Below are positions 14,007 to 20,621 of a DNA stretch of 20,621 nucleotides, piece after piece. The notes beneath the pieces were generated by a model that was not told where the DNA came from, did no database searches, and worked only from the letters and a program-made list of their open reading frames with translations. Origin of the DNA: an uncultured Collinsella sp. Its GTDB lineage: Bacteria; Actinomycetota; Coriobacteriia; Coriobacteriales; Coriobacteriaceae. Position 1 is the stretch's first letter. Each line of letters opens with the position of its first letter. The stretch lies in contig URUI01000039.1 of NCBI GenBank assembly GCA_900551015.1, forward strand, positions 1-20,621, given 5' to 3'. The translations under genes were made by a program, and so were the position numbers.

Positions 14007-16433
14007 TTACGCGTGCCAGATCTCGTCGCGGTACTCGCGAATTGTGCGGTCGCTCGAGAACCAGCCGGAGGAGGCGGTGTTGAGCAGGGCCTTGCCGTTC
14101 CAGGTCTCCTGGTCGCCGTAGCTGTTCGTGAGCTTCTCCCAGGCGTCGACGTAGCTGCGGAAGTCGGCCATGACCAGGTCGGGGTCGTTGTTGTTCATGA
14201 GCTCGTTGTAGATGCTTTCGAAGTTGCCCGAAAGGCCGGCAAACGTGTTGTCCTTGAGCTCGTCCATCACGCGGCCCAGACGCTCGCGGTCGCCGTTGAG
14301 GGTGTCCCACGCAAAGTAGCTGTTGGATGCCCAGAGCTGCTCGACCTCGGGAGCGGTCAGGCCAAAGATGGCCTCGTTCTCGCGGCCGGCCAGGTCGGCG
14401 ATCTCGATGTTGGCGCCGTCGAGGGTGCCCAGCGTAATGGCGCCGTTCATCATGAGCTTCATGTTGGACGTGCCTGAGGCCTCCTTGCCGGCCGTGGAAA
14501 TCTGCTCCGAGATCTCGGCGGCGGGGTAGATGAGCTGGGCGTTGCTCACGCGGAAGTTAGGGATAAAGCAGACCTTCATGACCTCGTTGACACGGGCATC
14601 GTTGTTGATGACGTCGGCCACGGAGTTAATGAGGCGGATGGTCTCCTTGGCAAAGGTGTAGCTCGAGGCAGCCTTGCCGCTAAAGATGAAGGTCGTCGGC
14701 GTCACGTGGAAGTTGGGATCGGCGATGCGACGGTTGTAGATGTCCATCACCTTCATGATGTTCATGAGCTGGCGCTTGTAGGCGTGGAAGCGCTTTACCT
14801 GAACATCGAAGACGGTGTTGGGGTCGATGACCAGACCGGTCTCGGCCTTAACGTAGGCGGCCAGGCGCTCCTTGTTGGCGCGCTTGGAGGCACCCACGGC
14901 CTTCAGGAACTCGGAGTCGTTCTGGAACTCTTTGAGCTTCTCCAGCTCAAAGGCGTCCTTTAGCCAGCCATCGCCAATGGCCTCGGTCACGAGCTTGGCA
15001 TAGGTGGGGTTGGCCTCGGCAAAGAAGCGACGGTGCGAGATGCCGTTGGTCTTGTTGTTGAACTTCTCGGGCGTCAGGGCATAGAAGTCCTTGAGCACGA
15101 TGTTCTTGATGATGTCGGAGTGGATCTTTGCCACGCCGTTGACGCTGTGGCTGCAAATCACGGACAGGTTGGCCATGCGAATCTCGCCGTCCCACAGGAT
15201 GGCGGTCTGGCGCAGACGCTCCTGCCAGCCCTCCTGTGTGGTATCGAACGACTCGTGCCAACGACGGCTGATCTCGTCGATGATCTGGTAGACGCGGGGG
15301 AGGAGCTTGGAGAACGTACCGATGGGCCACTTCTCCAGGGCCTCGGGCAGGATGGTGTGGTTGGTGTAGCTCACGACCTGCGTCACGATGTTCCAGGCGT
15401 CATCCCACTCGAGCTTCTTCTCGTCGATAAGGATGCGCATGAGCTCGGGGCCGCACATGGCGGGGTGCGTATCGTTGGTGTGGATGGCCACAAACTGCGG
15501 CAGCAGCTCCCAGTTCTCGCCGTGCTCCTTCTCAAAGGTGTCGAGCAAGCTGTAGATGCCGGCCGAGACAAACAGGTACTCCTGCTTCAGGCGCAGCAGA
15601 CGGCCGTGCTCGCCGGCGTCGTTGGGGTAGAGGATGGCACTGATGGCCTCGGCCTCGGCGCGCTCGGCGTCGGCCAGGGCGTAGTCGCCGCGGTTAAAGG
15701 CCTCAAGGTCAAAGTGCTCCTCGACCGGCTCGGCGGCCCAGACGCGCAGCTTGTTGACGGTCTCGCCGGCATAGCCCACAACGGGGATGTCATAGGGGAC
15801 GGCCAGGATGTCCTGCGTGTCCACCGTTCGGTAGAACGTGCGGCCGTTCTCCTCAAAGCCCTCGACATGGCCACCAAACTTGATGGTCACGGCCTTGTCC
15901 TGACGGCGGACCTCCCAAGGGTAGCCGTGGGTGAGCCACTCGTCGGTGGCCTCGACCTGGCTGCCGTTGACGATCTCCTGCTTAAACAGGCCGTAGCGGT
16001 AGCGCATGCCGTTGCCATAGCCGGCAATGCCCTCGGCTGCCATGGAATCCAGGAAGCATGCGGCCAGGCGGCCCAGGCCACCGTTGCCCAGCGCCGGATC
16101 GGGCTCCTGGTTCTCGATGACGGACAGGTCAAAGCCCATGTCGTCGAGCGCCTCGGCGACCATGTCGCGCACGCCAAAGTTGAGCAGGTAGTTGTCGAGC
16201 AGGCGGCCGATCAAAAACTCGATCGAGAAGTAGTACACGCGCTTCTTGCCCTCGGCGGTCACACGGGCGTCACTCTTGGTGGCAACGGTGCGCGCCTTCT
16301 CGGCCACGAGCTTGGCCAGGGCGTTAAAGCGGTCCAGGTCGCTGGCGGCCTCGACGCTCTTGCCGCTAATGCTCATGACAGCATCGCGATAGAGCTCGGT
16401 AAACTCCTGCTTGTTGTCGAAGATTTTATTCAT
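14007..16433 (-). CDS. glgP: Glycogen/maltodextrin phosphorylase (GT35)
   Basis: The enzyme releases glucose-1-phosphate from non-reducing ends of glycogen or maltodextrin, using pyridoxal phosphate as cofactor in the cytoplasm. The 808-aa length and whole sequence fit the GT35 family. The PLP lysine is Lys659 in EASGTSNMKLMMNGA. Other conserved segments are YYFSIEFLIGRLL (67-79), the glycine-rich PALGNGGLGRLAACFLDS (113-130), HTNDTHPA (318-325), and VQVKRFHAYKRQ (544-555). The N-terminus lacks the long phospho-regulatory segment of animal phosphorylases. Shine-Dalgarno AAAGGAAC precedes the ATG. It lies 94 bases after glgB and 105 before glgC in the same direction. Putting the degrading enzyme inside the synthesis operon recalls the Bacillus glg operon, although there glgP is last. 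Confidence 0.96.
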   Translation of the reverse strand: MNKIFDNKQEFTELYRDAVMSISGKSVEAASDLDRFNALAKLVAEKARTVATKSDARVTAEGKKRVYYFSIEFLIGRLLDNYLLNFGVRDMVAEALDDMGFDLSVIENQEPDPALGNGGLGRLAACFLDSMAAEGIAGYGNGMRYRYGLFKQEIVNGSQVEATDEWLTHGYPWEVRRQDKAVTIKFGGHVEGFEENGRTFYRTVDTQDILAVPYDIPVVGYAGETVNKLRVWAAEPVEEHFDLEAFNRGDYALADAERAEAEAISAILYPNDAGEHGRLLRLKQEYLFVSAGIYSLLDTFEKEHGENWELLPQFVAIHTNDTHPAMCGPELMRILIDEKKLEWDDAWNIVTQVVSYTNHTILPEALEKWPIGTFSKLLPRVYQIIDEISRRWHESFDTTQEGWQERLRQTAILWDGEIRMANLSVICSHSVNGVAKIHSDIIKNIVLKDFYALTPEKFNNKTNGISHRRFFAEANPTYAKLVTEAIGDGWLKDAFELEKLKEFQNDSEFLKAVGASKRANKERLAAYVKAETGLVIDPNTVFDVQVKRFHAYKRQLMNIMKVMDIYNRRIADPNFHVTPTTFIFSGKAASSYTFAKETIRLINSVADVINNDARVNEVMKVCFIPNFRVSNAQLIYPAAEISEQISTAGKEASGTSNMKLMMNGAITLGTLDGANIEIADLAGRENEAIFGLTAPEVEQLWASNSYFAWDTLNGDRERLGRVMDELKDNTFAGLSGNFESIYNELMNNNDPDLVMADFRSYVDAWEKLTNSYGDQETWNGKALLNTASSGWFSSDRTIREYRDEIWHA

Positions 16434-16487
16434 ACGTTCCTTTCCCCCGGGGATGTTTCTCCCGGAACGGTTATGACTTGTATCCTA

Positions 16488-16519
16488 CGCCCCGGCGGGG
16501 CGGGTAATTACAGCTGTAA
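16488..16519. other. Two small palindromes in the glgB-glgP gap
   Basis: CGCCCC/GGGGCG (16488-16493 with 16497-16502) forms a tight hairpin, and TTACAGCTGTAA (16508-16519) is a perfect 12-bp palindrome next to the glgB stop. Neither is followed by a clear U-tract on the minus strand. They may set differential expression of glgB and glgP. Confidence 0.4.
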
Positions 16520-16527
16520 CAGCTTTG

Positions 16528-18804
16528 TTACGCATCCTTGGCAGACGGATTAACAGAAGCGGACTTAGCCTTAGTGGCGGCTTTTTTGGCAGCCGGCTTC
16601 TTAGCTGCGCCCTTAGCAGTGGGCTTTGCGGCAGCCTTAGCCTTGGCCTTGGTCGTCGCAGCCTTCGTCTTTGCCGGAGCCTTCTTGGCAGCCGCAGGCT
16701 TGGGCTTCACCGAGGAGGTGCGCTTTTTGGGCGCAGCCTTGGGCTCCTCAACCACCGGCGGCTTGTAGCTGCTGGGGCCGCGGCGCTTAAGCACCACGCC
16801 AGCCAGGCCGGGCACCTTAATCTCGATGGAGTCCATCTGCCCGTTCCACGGATAGGGCTCGCTCGAGCAGGTGTAAGGCTCTTCGCCGGCATAGCCGCTG
16901 CCGCCAAACTCGGGTCGGTCGGAATCGAAGATGACCTCCCAGTCACCCTCGCGCGGCACGCCCACGCGGAAGCTCTCGTAGCTCGCCGGGTCAAAGTTGA
17001 TCAGGATCACCAGGTCGTCGTCGATGTCCTCGCCCTGGCGCACAAAGCTCACGATGGACTGCTTGGAGTTGTCCGCATCGATCCAGGTAAAGCCGTCGTC
17101 GGTGTAGCCGCGCTCGTACAGGGCGGGCTCGGCGGTGTACAGGTGGTTGAGCGCCTTGATAAACGCCTGATGGTGCTTGTGAGTCTCGTACTCCTCGGTC
17201 AGGAACCACTGGATGGACTCGTAGTAGCGCCACTCAATAAACTGGCCGATCTCGTTGCCCATAAAGTTGAGCTTGGCACCGGGGTGCGTCATCTGGTAGA
17301 AGGCCAGCGTGCGCAGGCCGGCAAACTGGCGCCACCAGTCGCCCGGCATGCGGCCGATAAGCGAGCACTTGCCGTGCACGACCTCGTCGTGGCTCAGCGG
17401 GCAGATAAAGTTCTCGGTAAAGGCATACATGATGGAGAACGTGAGCAGGCCGTGGTTGCCGGGGCGCCACGGAAAATCGGTCTGCATGTAGTGCAGGGTG
17501 TCGTTCATCCAGCCCATGTCCCACTTGTAGTGGAATCCCAGGCCGCCGTCCTGCGGCGGATAGGTCACGAGCGGCCACGCGGTGGACTCCTCGGCCATCA
17601 TCATCACGTCGGGGAAGTGGGCCTCCACGGCGCAGTTGACCTGACGGATAAACGCGCTGGCGTCCAGATCCTCCTCGGTACCGTACTTGTTGAACTTCTT
17701 TTGCCCCGGATCGTCGATGCCAAAGTTGAGGTACAGCATGCTGGACACGCCGTCCATGCGAATGCCGTCCACGTGGAAGTTCTCGAGCCAGTACAGCACG
17801 TTGGAGACCAGGAAGGAGCGGACCTCGCCGCGGGCAAAGTCGAACTTGTGCGTGCCCCAGTTGGGGTGAATCTCGTGCTCAAACAGCATATGGCCGTTAA
17901 AGGTGGCAAGGCCGTGGGAGTCGGCGCAAAAACCGCCGGGCACCCAGTCCATGATCACTCCAATACCCGCCTCGTGGCATGCATCGATAAAGTGCATGAG
18001 CTGCTGCGGGTTGCCGTAGCGTGACGTGGCGGCGTAGTAACCGGTCGTCTGATAGCCCCAGGAGCCATCGAAGGGGTGCTCCATAAGCGGCATGACCTCG
18101 ATATGCGTATATCCCATGTCGCGCACGTAGTCCACGAGCTCCACCGACAGGTCGTCGTAAGTGTAGAACTCGCCGCGCTGCGCGGGGAAGGGATCCATGG
18201 GGCCGGGGTAGTTGCCGTACTCGTCCGGCTCGCCCTGTGGCGCGTCGCCGTGGCGCTTCCACGAGCCAATATGCACCTCGTAAATGTTGAGCGGCTGCGA
18301 CATGTGGTTGTGGTCGGCGCGGCGCTTGAGCCACGCGGCGTCGTTCCACTTGTAGCCATCGAGGGTCCATAGCACGCTGGCGGTACCCGGAGGGCACTCA
18401 GCCTTAAAGGCGTACGGATCGGCCTTGTAGAGCTTTTCGCCCTCGTTGGTCTCGATGAGATATTTATACAGCTGGCCCTGCTCGGCACCAGGAATAAAGC
18501 CTTCCCAAATAGCGCTCGTATGTACAGGCACCAGCGGGTTGGCTTCCTCATCCCAATTATTAAATTCGCCAATGACGTGAACGCTTTTTACATCGGGCGC
18601 CCAAACGCAAAAACGCCATCCGCGCGTACGGTTCTGCGTGTCGGGGTGCGCGCCCATCTTTTCCCAGCTGCGCTCCCACATGCCAATGCCAAACAGATAG
18701 ACATCGTCCTTGGAAAGCTCCGGTGCGTGCGGGGCGGCCTTACGGGTAGCGGACTTTTTGGTTGCTGGCTTTAGCTTTGTATCGCTCACGTTTGATCCCA
18801 TCAT
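16528..18804 (-). CDS. glgB: 1,4-alpha-glucan branching enzyme (GH13, CBM48) with basic tails
   Basis: GlgB cuts an alpha-1,4 chain and rejoins it as an alpha-1,6 branch. Numbered from ATG 18804 (758 aa), there is a basic N-terminal segment (~1-30), a CBM48 domain (~60-160, VHVIGEFNNWDEEANPL), and the GH13 barrel with nucleophile Asp351 (GIRMDGVSSMLY), acid/base Glu405 (MAEESTAWP) and Asp473 (LSHDEVVHGK). The C-terminal domain ends near 675, and ~75 residues of Lys/Ala/Pro-rich tail follow. Region I reads DWVPGGF where branching enzymes normally have DWVPxHF, so a conserved active-site His is replaced by Gly291. The start is uncertain. The frame is open to 18939 without any ribosome-binding site. 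The ATGs at 18804/18801 also lack one, while GTG 18789 (SDTKLKP) has GGGA 6 nt before it and may be the true start. It is the first gene of the glg operon. Confidence 0.94.
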   Translation of the reverse strand: MMGSNVSDTKLKPATKKSATRKAAPHAPELSKDDVYLFGIGMWERSWEKMGAHPDTQNRTRGWRFCVWAPDVKSVHVIGEFNNWDEEANPLVPVHTSAIWEGFIPGAEQGQLYKYLIETNEGEKLYKADPYAFKAECPPGTASVLWTLDGYKWNDAAWLKRRADHNHMSQPLNIYEVHIGSWKRHGDAPQGEPDEYGNYPGPMDPFPAQRGEFYTYDDLSVELVDYVRDMGYTHIEVMPLMEHPFDGSWGYQTTGYYAATSRYGNPQQLMHFIDACHEAGIGVIMDWVPGGFCADSHGLATFNGHMLFEHEIHPNWGTHKFDFARGEVRSFLVSNVLYWLENFHVDGIRMDGVSSMLYLNFGIDDPGQKKFNKYGTEEDLDASAFIRQVNCAVEAHFPDVMMMAEESTAWPLVTYPPQDGGLGFHYKWDMGWMNDTLHYMQTDFPWRPGNHGLLTFSIMYAFTENFICPLSHDEVVHGKCSLIGRMPGDWWRQFAGLRTLAFYQMTHPGAKLNFMGNEIGQFIEWRYYESIQWFLTEEYETHKHHQAFIKALNHLYTAEPALYERGYTDDGFTWIDADNSKQSIVSFVRQGEDIDDDLVILINFDPASYESFRVGVPREGDWEVIFDSDRPEFGGSGYAGEEPYTCSSEPYPWNGQMDSIEIKVPGLAGVVLKRRGPSSYKPPVVEEPKAAPKKRTSSVKPKPAAAKKAPAKTKAATTKAKAKAAAKPTAKGAAKKPAAKKAATKAKSASVNPSAKDA

Positions 18805-19001
18805 GACGCGGCAGCGTGTTGCCTTGGTGACTAGATGCGAAAGGTCCAAGGCTGCACGAATCGAAGGGACGGCGATAGTTCTATGATTCGTTCCACCTCG
18901 CGTGCTCGGTGGAACTTTCGGCACGAAATACGATAACACCTGTTCGTTACTTTTATGGAGAAAAGTGGATTTGCGGCGGCGTTTAATCGGCGAGCGCCAT
19001 G

Positions 19002-19010
19002 TTTATACCA
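19002..19010 (-). promoter_or_regulatory. Candidate extended -10 promoter of glgB
   Basis: On the minus strand the sequence reads TGGTATAAA (complement of 19002-19010), a TGnTATAAA extended -10 box with no good -35. Transcription would start near 18995, giving a leader of ~190 nt before glgB. That leader can form GTTCCACC/GGTGGAAC (18890-18897 with 18908-18915) and an overlapping alternative ACGAATC/GATTCGT (18856-18862 with 18885-18891). Confidence 0.35.
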
Positions 19011-19025
19011 CTGGCAGAATTGCGA

Positions 19026-19051
19026 TGGTAAAACTCTTGACAGTTTTACCA
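19026..19051. promoter_or_regulatory. Candidate operator: inverted repeat with an embedded TTGACA
   Basis: TGGTAAAACT (19026-19035) and AGTTTTACCA (19042-19051) are a perfect 10-bp inverted repeat. TTGACA (19037-19042), a consensus -35 for the plus strand, lies in the spacer, and the site sits just upstream of the proposed glgB -10 on the minus strand. A protein bound here could control both divergent genes. The plus-strand -10 that should follow is weak. Confidence 0.5.
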
Positions 19052-19082
19052 ATTAGGGTTTCAAAACTGTTAGGCTGACGTT

Positions 19083-19113
19083 TGGTAAAACGTTTTTAGC
19101 AGGTTGTTTACCA
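19083..19113. promoter_or_regulatory. Second candidate operator upstream of the HAD gene
   Basis: TGGTAAAACGTTTTTAGC (19083-19100) matches 14 of 18 positions of TGGTAAAACGTTTTACCA, with a perfect left half. A further half-site, GTTTACCA, lies at 19106-19113. Both are between the possible promoter and the HAD start codon, a position suited to repression. Confidence 0.45.
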
Positions 19114-19135
19114 TTTGACATCGAAAGGTACGTTT

Positions 19136-19825
19136 ATGTCCCAGACCGCCGCTCCCAATGTTGCTTTTATTTTCGATTGCGACGGAACACTGGTTAATAG
19201 CACCCCCGTTTGGGCCTATGCCCAGCCCGAGTTATTGCGCCGTTATGGCATCGCTGTAACGGTCGACGATTTTGCCCAGTTTGAGCATTTGTCGCTGGAG
19301 GACGAGTGCCAGGCATACCACGACACGTGGGGCATTGGCGCGAATGGCGAGGAGCTGTATCGCGAGCTGGGCGAGATTTTGATTGATGGCTACTCCAAGG
19401 TGCCGCCGCGCGAGGGCCTGCTTGCATTTTTGGAGCAGGCGAAGGCGGCCGGCATTGCGATGTGCGTGGCCACGTCCACGCCGGCCGAACTGGTGCAGTC
19501 CGCCCTTGCGGGTGCTGGCCTTGATCGCTATCTGGAGTTTATTACCACGACGGGTGAGGCGGGGCGCTCCAAGCAATTCCCCGATGTGTACGAGTTGGCG
19601 CTGCGCCGACTGGAAGAGCGTCACGGGCGCAAGTTTGAGCGCGCGTGGGTGTTTGAGGACGCCGTCTTTGGACTTAAGAGCTCCAGCACCGCTGGATTTA
19701 AACGCGTGGGCATCTATGACCCGCACGGCCGTATGGAGCGCGACGAGGTGCGTGCCAACTGTGACATCTTTATCGATAGTTACGAGGACCTGGACCTGGC
19801 CCGCGTGCTTGCATTTGAGGGATAG
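19136..19825 (+). CDS. HAD-superfamily hydrolase (subfamily IA, beta-phosphoglucomutase-like)
   Basis: This is a 229-aa cytoplasmic HAD phosphatase or phosphomutase. Motif I is FDCDGTLVNS with nucleophile Asp14 and acid/base Asp16. A helical cap follows (~20-90). Motif II is VATST (111-115), motif III Lys is Lys146 in GRSKQFPD, and motif IV is FEDAVFGL with Glu174/Asp175. The substrate cannot be read from the sequence; the family acts on sugar phosphates, phosphoglycolate and similar compounds. The ATG at 19136 has an AAAGG Shine-Dalgarno at 19124-19128 and places motif I at the usual distance; the in-frame TTG at 19115 was rejected. The gene is divergent from glgB and shares its operator-rich upstream region, which makes a link to alpha-glucan or sugar-phosphate metabolism plausible but unproven. 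It ends 9 bases before the next gene. Confidence 0.88.
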   Translation: MSQTAAPNVAFIFDCDGTLVNSTPVWAYAQPELLRRYGIAVTVDDFAQFEHLSLEDECQAYHDTWGIGANGEELYRELGEILIDGYSKVPPREGLLAFLEQAKAAGIAMCVATSTPAELVQSALAGAGLDRYLEFITTTGEAGRSKQFPDVYELALRRLEERHGRKFERAWVFEDAVFGLKSSSTAGFKRVGIYDPHGRMERDEVRANCDIFIDSYEDLDLARVLAFEG

Positions 19826-19834
19826 GCGAGAGCT

Positions 19835-20491
19835 GTGGCTTGTAAGGTATTGGTTGTTTGCGGCTCGCCCGTGGTGGCGAGTGCGAACCTGCTGCGCCAG
19901 CTGGTGGGGGAGTGCGACCACGTTGTCGCCGTAGACCGCGGGCTCGATGCGCTGCTGGGCGCGGGGCTAGGCTGCGATGTCTATGTGGGCGACGCCGATA
20001 CGGTTAGCGAAGCCGGCCGCGCTCTTGTTGATGCCGCTGAGGACTTTGAAGTTGAGCGCCACGACCCGTACAAGGACTATACCGATCTGGCGCTGGCGCT
20101 CGATTCCGTCCGCCGTCGCTGGCCGGGTGCCGAAGTGGTTGCAACCTGCGCCACCGGCGGCCGCCCGGATATGGCGCTTTCCGTACTGGGTCTACTCGCA
20201 GGCTACGATGACGCCCCAGTCTGGATTGCCGAGAACAAGGTGGTCTCCCGCATCCTTCGCGCAGGCGAATCGTGGGCCATCGAAGGCGCCGAAGGCAAGA
20301 CGTTCTCCATCATCGCCATAGCCCCCAACACCAAGGTAAGCGAACACGGCTTAGAATGGGAGCTAGACCACAGCCCCCTGGGCCTGTTGGCCGACATGGG
20401 TATCAGCAACGTCGTCAGGTCAACAGCCACGATCCAAGTCCACACCGGCACTGCCATCGCTTTCCTATATCAAAAGGCATTTAAAGTCTGA
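19835..20491 (+). CDS. Thiamine pyrophosphokinase family protein
   Basis: Thiamine pyrophosphokinase converts thiamine and ATP to thiamine diphosphate and AMP. The 218-aa protein follows the family pattern: VAVDRGLDALLGAG (31-44, the ADGG region), VGDADTVS (51-58, the GDxDS metal motif), KDYTDLALAL (80-89, the KDxTD motif), GGRPDMALS (108-116, usual GGRxDH), and a C-terminal SNVVRSTATIQVHTG (191-205). Some positions deviate: the His of GGRxDH is Met112, and the Ser of GDxDS is Thr, so activity is likely but not certain. It starts with GTG, preceded by GGCGAGAG, 9 bases after the HAD stop, suggesting an operon of the two. No good terminator is visible before the tRNA. Confidence 0.85.
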   Translation: MACKVLVVCGSPVVASANLLRQLVGECDHVVAVDRGLDALLGAGLGCDVYVGDADTVSEAGRALVDAAEDFEVERHDPYKDYTDLALALDSVRRRWPGAEVVATCATGGRPDMALSVLGLLAGYDDAPVWIAENKVVSRILRAGESWAIEGAEGKTFSIIAIAPNTKVSEHGLEWELDHSPLGLLADMGISNVVRSTATIQVHTGTAIAFLYQKAFKV

Positions 20492-20504
20492 CTCAAAAAA
20501 GTCC

Positions 20505-20533
20505 TTGCACGCCGCGTCAACTTCCCCTATAGT
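20505..20533 (+). promoter_or_regulatory. Promoter of the tRNA-Ala gene
   Basis: TTGCAC (20505-20510) and TATAGT (20528-20533) are separated by exactly 17 bases, placing the start of transcription ~7 bases before the mature tRNA. This is the best sigma-A promoter in the window. Confidence 0.8.
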
Positions 20534-20546
20534 ATCTCCTCGTCAC

Positions 20547-20621
20547 GGGGGCGTAGCTCAGCTGGGAGAGCGCTTGACTGGCAGTCAAGAGGTCAGGGGT
20601 TCGATCCCCCTCGTCTCCACC
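20547..20621 (+). tRNA. tRNA-Ala (anticodon GGC), last base cut off by window end
   Basis: The sequence folds as a complete cloverleaf. The acceptor is GGGGGCG with CGTCTCC (two G-U pairs), followed by the D arm, the anticodon stem CTTGA/TCAAG with loop CTGGCAG (anticodon GGC at 20580-20582), and the T arm AGGGG/CCCCT with loop TTCGATC. A73 and CC end the window, so the final A of a genome-encoded CCA lies just outside. The G3-U70 pair, the universal identity mark for alanyl-tRNA synthetase, is present and agrees with the anticodon, which reads GCC codons. Confidence 0.95.

Noticed and set aside
15033..16553. 506-codon plus-strand open frame opposite glgP
   Set aside because: It is antisense to a complete GT35 gene, and its Val/Leu/Gly-rich translation shows no family signature; a shadow of codon bias.
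18805..18939. 45-residue N-terminal extension of GlgB from the GTG at 18939
   Set aside because: No ribosome-binding site precedes it, its composition differs from the rest of the protein, and it runs into the likely leader region.

Overview
The window looks like a chromosomal segment from a Coriobacteriia actinobacterium, most likely Collinsella or a close relative. The reasons are GC-rich third codon positions, the protein character of the loci, and the order priA-def-fmt-rsmB. This assignment comes from recognising sequence character, not from a database search. The first ~616 bases do not fit as well. They hold the 3' end of a D-lactate dehydrogenase gene closed by a textbook terminator, and then the sequence jumps into the middle of priA. 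That join (about 612-641) is most simply an assembly chimera or a deletion/insertion junction.

Region 1 (1-616): end of a fermentative D-lactate dehydrogenase plus terminator. Region 2 (641-4989, + strand): a housekeeping run of priA (C-terminal half only), def, fmt and rsmB, covering replication restart, N-formyl-Met removal, Met-tRNA formylation and 16S rRNA methylation. fmt and rsmB overlap by 4 nt. The def-fmt gap holds a 134-bp near-perfect palindrome, and a second palindrome follows rsmB; the two share an 11-mer.

Region 3 (5131-18804, - strand): a large glycogen/alpha-glucan locus. In transcription order it reads glgB (branching), glgP (phosphorylase), glgC and glgD (paired ADP-glucose pyrophosphorylase subunits), glgA (synthase), a terminator, a GH13-GH77 fusion (alpha-amylase-like plus 4-alpha-glucanotransferase), and a small FmdB-type zinc-ribbon protein. 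Together they can make ADP-glucose, polymerise and branch it, and break the polymer down through phosphorolysis, hydrolysis and disproportionation. No glgX-type debranching gene is in the window. The most unusual feature is that both GlgA (~290 residues) and GlgB (~75 residues, plus a short basic N-terminus) carry long Lys/Ala/Thr/Pro-rich, histone-H1-like tails.

Region 4 (18805-20621): a divergent regulatory region with several TGGTAAAAC/GTTTTACCA half-sites, also seen upstream of the GH13-GH77 gene, suggesting one LacI-type regulator for the alpha-glucan genes. It is followed by a HAD-family hydrolase gene, a thiamine-pyrophosphokinase-family gene, and a tRNA-Ala(GGC) with a clear promoter, cut by the window end just before the terminal A of CCA.
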